Origin: Pseudomonas asiatica | GTDB taxonomy: Bacteria > Pseudomonadota > Gammaproteobacteria > Pseudomonadales > Pseudomonadaceae | Length of the DNA: 64,000 nucleotides | NCBI RefSeq assembly: GCF_040214835.1 | Contig: NZ_CP157874.1 | Location: 2,918,001 to 2,982,000 of the forward strand | Direction: 5' to 3' | Shown: positions 58,291-64,000 of the stretch, in pieces | How positions within the stretch are numbered: position 1 is the stretch's first letter | How the letters are laid out: every line of letters begins with the position of its first letter | Made by a program: the position numbers and the translations under genes | The notes under the pieces: model-generated | Told to the model about the DNA's origin: nothing | Database searches by the model: none | What the model saw: only the letters and a program-made list of their open reading frames with translations

Positions 58291-61200
58291 ATGAAAACAC
58301 CTGCCGTGATCAACCCTGCCAGGCATGCATTCCAGCTGTCCACCCTCACCACGCTGATGCTCGGCCTCGGGCTGGTCACGGCTACCGCCGCTCCCCTCGA
58401 CGACAACAGCATGCCACCGCCGACCGACCCGTCGGCCTACACTGACCAGCCAGCCGACCCGACCCAGGCGTTGCTGGACCTGTTCAACATGCCGCCGGCC
58501 AACCAAGGTTCGCTGGAGCTGACCAATGGCGTGTACGGCGACCGCGACACTGTACGCGCCAACAACGTGCTGCCGCCGGCCCTGCAAACCGACAACAAAT
58601 ACCCCACCAATGGCAAGCCCAGCCCGCTGTTCGGGGCATTGCCGTTTACCCAGCAGCTACTGCTATTCGAGGAATTCGGCACGGAGAAACTCGACCCCAC
58701 GTTGCCGCAGCCGCCCCTGACCTTCCCGGTGCCCACCCTGGGCGCAGCACCGGCGCAGGACCCCAACGTGGTGGCGCGCAGCGGCCCTAGCGGCACGGCC
58801 CTGGAAGCCTTCCTCAAACAACCGGGCCTGTACCCGTTCCCGACCCAGTATTCCAACGTGCTCGACCGCAACCCGTGGAAGGCGCAGATCGAGATGTTCC
58901 TCAACCGCCAGCCGGTCGGCTCCCCGGCGGAAGGCCGGCCACCAGGAAAAGGCTGGTCGCACCAGCGCTGGAACGAGTTCTACCCGCAGGCGGGCTTCAA
59001 GACCGCCCAGGCCGGTGCGCGCATCAATCAAGGCCTGCGTGACCGCAAGCAACTGCACAACTATGCGGTCGGCGAGTTCGCCCCGGGCGGCCTGTACTAC
59101 CAGACCTCTGACATCCCGAACACGCTGGGCACCACCAAGGGCATCGACACCCGCTTCCATCCGAGGATGCCCCTGCAAAACCACAAATCGGTATGGACCT
59201 TCGACGGCACCTTCCCGCCCAAGCTGCTGATGGCGCGCTATGGCCAGCCGATCCTGATGCGCCACTACAACGCCCTGCCGATCGACCCTTCGGCCAACAA
59301 CGGCTTTGGCCTGCACACCCTTTCCACCCACGAGCACAACGGCCATTCGCCGGCCGAGAGCGATGGCTATGCCAATGCCTACTTCTTCCCCGGCCAGTAT
59401 TACGATTACCGCTGGCCGTTGCAGCTGGCCGGCTACGACACCATCAACACCCGCGCCCAGGACGCACGTGCGGCGTTCCCCTGCTCGCCGGGCGAAACCC
59501 TGTTCGTCAATGACGCCTCGCCAGGCCTGAAAACCTGCCAGAACGGCAGCATCAAGATCCGTGGTGACTGGCGCGAAACCATGAGCACCCACTGGTTCCA
59601 CGACCACATGATGGATTTCACGGCGCAGAACGTCTACAAAGGTAACGCCGTGATGATGAACTACTACAGCGCCCTGGACCGCGGCAATGAGGCGCTGCAG
59701 GATGGCGTCAACCTGCGTTTCCCCAGCGGTTCGGGCATGCCGTGGGGCAACCGCGACTACGACGTCAACCTGGTGATCGCCGACAAGGCCTGGGATGCCA
59801 ACGGCCAGCTGTGGTTCAACCCGTTCAACACCGACGGCTTCCTCGGCGACCAGATACTGGTCAACTGGCAGTACCGGCCCACGCTCAAGGTACGCGCGCG
59901 CAGCTACCGCTTCCGTATCCTGAATGGCTCGGTGTCGCGCTACTTCAAGTTCGCCGTGGTGCGTGAAATTGCCGGTACCAGTGGCGAGTTCAAAGGCCCG
60001 ACCGGCTCCAACCTGTCGTATGCGCGGGTGCCGTTCCACATGATCGCCAACGACGGCAACATCATGGAACACACCGTGCCGTTCGACGGGACGATGGACC
60101 TCAACGGTGACGGCAACCTGCAGGACAACAACGGCATCCTGCCGCTGCAAGGCATCGCCGAGCGCTACGACATCATCATCAACTTCGCCAAGAACGGCAT
60201 CAAGGTCGGCGACAAGCTTTACTTCGTCAACCTTGAGGAACACCAGAGCGGCAAGGGCCCGGAAGGCGCCATCTCGCTGGCCGATGTGTTGTCGGAAAAG
60301 TACAAGCCAGTGATCAAGCAGACCAGCAAAGGCCCACGCTGGGAAAACGGCGACCCAGGGATCGGCAAGTTCCTGCAGCTTGTGGTACAGCCCTACAGCG
60401 GCCAGGACCTGAGCATGAACCCGGCAGCCTATGAACCGGCCAAACCGGGCAAGGCCGCAGGCATGAAGATGCTGCCGCTGCCGATCGACCGCAACTCTGC
60501 CAGCGACCAGGCCAAACTCCAGGCTGCCCGCCACCGCGAGTTCATCTTCGGTCGTTCCGACGGCACCGACACCCAGCCCTGGACCATCAAGACCGATGGC
60601 GGCTTTGGCTACAGCATGGACCCACGGCGCATCAGCGCGGCGCCACAGCTGGCCCAGCAGTCCACCGATGCCGGCTTCAGCGGCGACGGCACCCTGGAAG
60701 TGTGGAAGATCATCAACGGCGGCAATGGCTGGAGCCACCCGGTGCATGTGCACTTCGAGGAAGGTGTGGTGCTCAGCCGCGACGGCAAGGCACCGCCAGA
60801 ATGGGAAAAATGGGCGCGCAAGGACGTGTATCGCATCGGGCCGGACATCGATTCTTCGGAAGAGGTGGAAGTGGCGATCCGCTTCCGCGAGTTTGCCGGT
60901 ACCTACATGGAACACTGCCACAACACCCAGCATGAAGACTCGTCGATGCTGCTGCGCTGGGACCTGGAGCACCCAGGCCAGTTCCAGGTGATGCCGACCC
61001 CGCTGCCAGGCTGGGATGGCGTGGAGTACGTCGCTTCGGTTGGCCTGCCGACCTTCCGCACCAAAGACCATGACGACGACGACGCGGCCAACAAACCGCC
61101 AGTCGCGGCCAACGACAGCGCGGCTACCACGGCCGGCAAGCCGATCACCCTGAACGTGCTGGCCAACGATACCGACCCGGAAGGCAACCTGCCGCTGACC

Positions 61201-61683
61201 GTCGTCGGCCTCAGCCAGCCGGACTCCGGCCAAGGCAATACCAGCACCGATGGCACCAAGGTGACCTACACCCCGCCGGCCACTGTCACCACGCCGTTCA
61301 CCGCCAGCTTCAACTACTCGGCGCGTGACGCCAAGGGCGCCGAATCGGTGGCACCGGCCACGGTCAGCATCGCGGTAGGCTCGGCAGCGGTGGTCGACCA
61401 GATCCAGGTCACCAGTGCCACGGTACAGGTGCTCAGCAGCAACCGTTTCACCTGGGAAATTGCTGGCACTACCTCGGTGGCCACGGGCAACAGCATCACG
61501 GTGACCGCGGCCACTACCGGCGGCCCGGTGAACCTGGGCACCGCCACGATGACCGCCACGGGCAGCGGTGCCAGTTGGCGGTTGGTGGCAACCACCTCCG
61601 GCTACGGCCCGGCCACGCCGGCGACAGTGGCCGTGAAGTCGGCGCTGGGGCAGAGCGTGACCGCGCCAGTCAGATACAAGTGA
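58291..61683 (+). CDS. Large secreted multicopper oxidase (McoA-like)
   Basis: This 1130-residue protein has a signal peptide (about 1-33). Cupredoxin domains carry all copper motifs: H347-E-H349 (THEHNGHSP), H437-D-H439 (WFHDHMMDF), HPVHVH (816-821) and HCHNTQHEDSSM (875-886) with M886 as axial ligand. A C-terminal Ig/cadherin-like part begins at about 930 (PPVAANDSAATTAGK, LNVLANDTDPEGN). The size exceeds CopA or laccase (about 500-650). P. putida GB-1 has a large Mn(II)-oxidising MCO, McoA; I think this is an orthologue, but that rests on memory of the architecture. Mn(II) or metal oxidation outside the cell is the likely role. Confidence 0.82.
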   Translation: MKTPAVINPARHAFQLSTLTTLMLGLGLVTATAAPLDDNSMPPPTDPSAYTDQPADPTQALLDLFNMPPANQGSLELTNGVYGDRDTVRANNVLPPALQTDNKYPTNGKPSPLFGALPFTQQLLLFEEFGTEKLDPTLPQPPLTFPVPTLGAAPAQDPNVVARSGPSGTALEAFLKQPGLYPFPTQYSNVLDRNPWKAQIEMFLNRQPVGSPAEGRPPGKGWSHQRWNEFYPQAGFKTAQAGARINQGLRDRKQLHNYAVGEFAPGGLYYQTSDIPNTLGTTKGIDTRFHPRMPLQNHKSVWTFDGTFPPKLLMARYGQPILMRHYNALPIDPSANNGFGLHTLSTHEHNGHSPAESDGYANAYFFPGQYYDYRWPLQLAGYDTINTRAQDARAAFPCSPGETLFVNDASPGLKTCQNGSIKIRGDWRETMSTHWFHDHMMDFTAQNVYKGNAVMMNYYSALDRGNEALQDGVNLRFPSGSGMPWGNRDYDVNLVIADKAWDANGQLWFNPFNTDGFLGDQILVNWQYRPTLKVRARSYRFRILNGSVSRYFKFAVVREIAGTSGEFKGPTGSNLSYARVPFHMIANDGNIMEHTVPFDGTMDLNGDGNLQDNNGILPLQGIAERYDIIINFAKNGIKVGDKLYFVNLEEHQSGKGPEGAISLADVLSEKYKPVIKQTSKGPRWENGDPGIGKFLQLVVQPYSGQDLSMNPAAYEPAKPGKAAGMKMLPLPIDRNSASDQAKLQAARHREFIFGRSDGTDTQPWTIKTDGGFGYSMDPRRISAAPQLAQQSTDAGFSGDGTLEVWKIINGGNGWSHPVHVHFEEGVVLSRDGKAPPEWEKWARKDVYRIGPDIDSSEEVEVAIRFREFAGTYMEHCHNTQHEDSSMLLRWDLEHPGQFQVMPTPLPGWDGVEYVASVGLPTFRTKDHDDDDAANKPPVAANDSAATTAGKPITLNVLANDTDPEGNLPLTVVGLSQPDSGQGNTSTDGTKVTYTPPATVTTPFTASFNYSARDAKGAESVAPATVSIAVGSAAVVDQIQVTSATVQVLSSNRFTWEIAGTTSVATGNSITVTAATTGGPVNLGTATMTATGSGASWRLVATTSGYGPATPATVAVKSALGQSVTAPVRYK

Positions 61684-61692
61684 GGGTAAAGC

Positions 61693-61780
61693 GGGGGCCG
61701 CCATGCGGCCCATCGCCGGCAAGCCATGTGCAGTCCCTGTGGGAGCTGGCTTGCCGGCGATGGGCTGCATGGCAGCCCCG
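61693..61780. repeat. Paired inverted REP-like element (CATCGCCGGCAAGCC type), one arm diverged
   Basis: GGGGGCCGCCATGCGGCCCA and GGGCTGCATGGCAGCCCC flank CATCGCCGGCAAGCC and its inverse. The left REP head is shortened (CATGTGCAG). It lies between the oxidase and Sco genes on the same strand. Confidence 0.8.
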
Positions 61781-61806
61781 ATCCCGTTATCGACGAGGAC
61801 CGCATC

Positions 61807-62790
61807 ATGTCCGGCTCATGGCGTTTCCTGCTGGTGCTCTCGCTGTTCGCCGCCAGCATCCCGTTCTGGCCGCTGCAACCGCAGCACCCCGTGGCCGAGG
61901 AAGCTGCAACGCCCTGGGGTGCCGACTACTTCCCCAACATCCCGCTGCTCACCCAGGACGGTGAAAAGGTGCATTTCTTCGACGACCTGATCAAGGACAA
62001 GGTGGTCGCCATCAACTTCATCTTCACCGGCTGTTCCGACTCCTGCCCGGTGGAAACCGCCCGCCTGCGCCAGGTGCAGAAAATCCTCGGTGACCGGGTA
62101 GGCAAGGACATCTTCCTCTACTCCATCAGCATCGACCCCTACAACGACACCCCCGCCACCCTCAAGCGCTACGCCGAAAAGTTCGGTATCGGCCCCGGCT
62201 GGACGCTGCTCACCGGCGAGCCAGCCGATATCGAACAATTGCGCCGCAGCCTGGGCCTGTACATCGATGGCCTGGAAAACGGCCGCTCCAAAGACCACAA
62301 CCTCAGCCTGATCATCGGCAACCAGGCCACCGGCCGCTGGATGAAAGCCTCGCCCTTCGAAAGCCCGTACATCCTCGCCGACCGCCTGGGCAACAGCCTG
62401 CACAACTGGAAACAGGCCAGCGCCATGGCCAACGACTACGCGCAGGCTCCCGAGGTGCGCGCCCCCAGCAGTGGCGAGCAGCTGTTCCGTACCCGCTGCT
62501 CGTCCTGCCACACCCTGGGCAACGCCGAACCAGGGCAGCCCGGCATCGGCCCCGACCTGCTGGGCGTGACCCGCCAGCGTGATGCCAACTGGCTGACCCG
62601 CTGGCTGAAGGAGCCCGACCTGATGCTGGCCCAGAAAGACCCCTTGGCCATGCTGCTGTACGAACAGTACAACCGTGTGGCCATGCCCAACATGCGCCTG
62701 GGCGATGCCGAAGTCAGCGCGCTGATGAGCTACATGGAGGAAGAAACCGCGCGCCTGCAGACGCCGCTGGCCGATAAGGGAAATCCTTAA
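61807..62790 (+). CDS. Sco1/SenC copper chaperone fused to cytochrome c
   Basis: This 327-residue exported protein has a hydrophobic N-terminus (FLLVLSLFAASIPFWPL). A thioredoxin-fold Sco domain follows (about 40-200) with FTGCSDSCPVE (C-x-x-x-C copper site) and a copper histidine in SKDHNLSLII. A C-terminal class I cytochrome c domain (about 222-315) has TRCSSCHTLGN for heme attachment and VAMPNMRL with the axial Met. Sco proteins deliver or reduce copper. Lying after a multicopper oxidase, it probably serves its copper loading or electron flow. GAGGA precedes the ATG. Confidence 0.87.
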   Translation: MSGSWRFLLVLSLFAASIPFWPLQPQHPVAEEAATPWGADYFPNIPLLTQDGEKVHFFDDLIKDKVVAINFIFTGCSDSCPVETARLRQVQKILGDRVGKDIFLYSISIDPYNDTPATLKRYAEKFGIGPGWTLLTGEPADIEQLRRSLGLYIDGLENGRSKDHNLSLIIGNQATGRWMKASPFESPYILADRLGNSLHNWKQASAMANDYAQAPEVRAPSSGEQLFRTRCSSCHTLGNAEPGQPGIGPDLLGVTRQRDANWLTRWLKEPDLMLAQKDPLAMLLYEQYNRVAMPNMRLGDAEVSALMSYMEEETARLQTPLADKGNP

Positions 62791-62871
62791 AGGCAATTAG
62801 CCATCAGTCATTAGGCTGTCATCTTACTGTCGTATTTTTCGACCATCACCCAGGGTCGGGAACTATCAGCA

Positions 62872-64000
62872 GTGATTCGCCGTTCGCTTTCATCCGCCAG
62901 CCTTCTGCGGCTGCTGATCCTGATGCTCTGTGCCGCCACCCTGGCCTTTCTATGGGGGCTGCACGTTTCGCAGAAGGCCGCCGCCCGCCAGGACGCGCTG
63001 TCGGCCAAGGCCGCCGAGCACTTGAACCTGGCCAGTATCGTCGGCGAAAGCCTGCGCCAGCTGGTGGATCGTGCCCAGGCCGTGGGCCGGGTCACCCAGG
63101 ACGACATGAAGGTGCTGCGCCAGGGTAGCGTCAGCCTGGCGCGGATGCTTGCCGAAGACCCGGTCTTCAAGCGCATGAGCCTGTACGACCGGCAAGGCCG
63201 GCTGTTGTCTGCCAGCCATGCCGACGAGGCCGCCGAGCTGCCCGAAGACTGGTTGCGCCAGCTGCAGCGGCACGTTGCCCGCTACGGTTTCAAACCGTTC
63301 CTACCCAGCGTGCAGCCCCCCGGCCAACCGGCCACCCTGCCCAACTGGCACCTGCCCTTCCTGCTGCCGCTGACCAACCTGCCCGGCCGCGAAATCGACA
63401 ATATCCTGGTGGTGCAGCTGGACATCGGCTACCTGGCGGTGCTGCTACAGCACATCGACTTGGGCAGCAGCGGGCTGGTGCGCCTGTTGCAGGATGACGG
63501 CCTGGAGCGGTTGCGCATCGATAGCAGCGGCGTGGTGGTGGCCGGCGACGCCCTGCTGCCCGGGCTGCCGGACAGCGGCAGTGAAGCAGGCATGCTGACC
63601 CAGTACGCGGCCGGCGACCCGTACCAGAGCCTGTACCGGCGCCTGCCCGAGCGGGGTTTCAGCGTGGTGGTCAGCCAGCGCCAGGACGAAATCCTCGCGC
63701 CGTCGACACTGGCCTATTCCCGGCAGTTCTGGCTGAACCTGAGCATGACCCTGATGATCCTCGCCAGCCTGCTGTGGACCTTGCGCCTGTTGCGCAAGCG
63801 CCAGGAGGCCTTCAACGCGCTGGAACAGGCCCAGCAGGTCAACCAGCAGTTGATCGGCCGCCTCGAGGACGAACACCGGCGCAGCAGCCATGCCGCAGCT
63901 ACCGACCACCTCAGCGGCCTGCACAACCGGCGCCAGTTCGTCGAGGTGGCCAGCCAGGCGCTGACCCGGCAACGCGGCAAGCGCCGGCTGATGGCGATCC
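62872..64000 (+). CDS. Membrane diguanylate cyclase, 3' part beyond window
   Basis: The frame opens at GTG 62872 (MIRRSLSSASLLRLLILMLC after initiation) and stays open to the right edge, 376 codons. There is a helix at about 14-32, a periplasmic sensor region (RMSLYDRQGRLLSASHADEA, NILVVQLDIGYLAVLLQ) and a second helix at about 287-303 (FWLNLSMTLMILASLLW). A short coiled coil leads into the start of a GGDEF domain (ATDHLSGLHNRRQFVEVA). The GGDEF motif itself is outside the window. The ribosome site is weak, so the start is tentative. Confidence 0.8.
   Translation, partial: MIRRSLSSASLLRLLILMLCAATLAFLWGLHVSQKAAARQDALSAKAAEHLNLASIVGESLRQLVDRAQAVGRVTQDDMKVLRQGSVSLARMLAEDPVFKRMSLYDRQGRLLSASHADEAAELPEDWLRQLQRHVARYGFKPFLPSVQPPGQPATLPNWHLPFLLPLTNLPGREIDNILVVQLDIGYLAVLLQHIDLGSSGLVRLLQDDGLERLRIDSSGVVVAGDALLPGLPDSGSEAGMLTQYAAGDPYQSLYRRLPERGFSVVVSQRQDEILAPSTLAYSRQFWLNLSMTLMILASLLWTLRLLRKRQEAFNALEQAQQVNQQLIGRLEDEHRRSSHAAATDHLSGLHNRRQFVEVASQALTRQRGKRRLMAI

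Noticed and set aside
58663..61770. 1035-codon minus-strand frame opposite the multicopper oxidase
   Set aside because: The oxidase frame has complete copper motifs and a signal peptide; the antisense frame has no domain.

Overview
The window is about 64 kb of GC-rich chromosome from a fluorescent Pseudomonas, almost certainly the P. putida group. The phenylacetate (paa) genes lie in the order I recall for P. putida KT2440: paaYX diverging from paaFGHIJK, then paaABCDE, a DUF485 gene, permease, porin and paaZ. The stress genes that follow are also pseudomonad in type, including a metallothionein, KGG-repeat proteins, LigD/Ku and YbhP-ClsB-YbhN. Thirteen paired inverted REP-like repeats sit between genes, as is usual for P. 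putida. I see no tRNA, rRNA, CRISPR array, insertion sequence or prophage.

Layout. 1-549: a decayed HipA-like kinase gene running off the left edge. 669-18213: the complete phenylacetate catabolon. It covers activation (PaaK), ring epoxidation (PaaABCE with the maturation factor PaaD), isomerisation and ring opening (PaaG, PaaZ), beta-oxidation (PaaF, PaaH, PaaJ), rescue thioesterases (PaaI, PaaY), uptake (DUF485 protein, permease, porin) and the repressor PaaX. GATACA/TGTATC boxes with matching spacing lie over both main promoters. CA-rich motifs of the Hfq/Crc type lie at the paaK and porin translation starts.

18370-39376 is a stress and DNA-repair region. It holds small acidic and KGG proteins, a 1260-residue CheB-CheR-PAS-kinase-receiver hybrid, a Nudix hydrolase, a ClpP-like protein, a coupled DUF72-YbhP-ClsB-YbhN operon, a metallothionein pair, the NHEJ proteins LigD and Ku, and a short-chain dehydrogenase. 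It ends with a secreted protein combining a glycine-rich tract and ten tandem 11-residue LEA-like repeats. Between ligD and ku is a tight acyl-CoA dehydrogenase / PIG-L deacetylase / NodS-like methyltransferase / glycosyltransferase operon of unknown product.

39769-44269 (minus strand) is a compact six-gene run: KGG protein, lipoprotein, heme-oxygenase-like diiron protein, NPPY methyltransferase, YbdK-type carboxylate-amine ligase and an MTA/SAH-type nucleosidase. It looks like a small undescribed biosynthetic or modification pathway and is my best candidate for a new system.

44418-56325 holds transporters (MFS, BASS), a Tat-exported aldo/keto reductase, a DyP peroxidase, an orphan CrtZ-like hydroxylase, an MgtC protein, a diguanylate cyclase, a chromosomal KfrA-like coiled-coil DNA-binding protein with repeated GTACC boxes, and cytosine deaminase. 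56549-58042 is a TPP-riboswitch-controlled pair of TenA paralogues. 58291-64000 has a large multicopper oxidase with a C-terminal Ig-like region, a Sco1-cytochrome c fusion and the start of a membrane diguanylate cyclase cut by the right edge.
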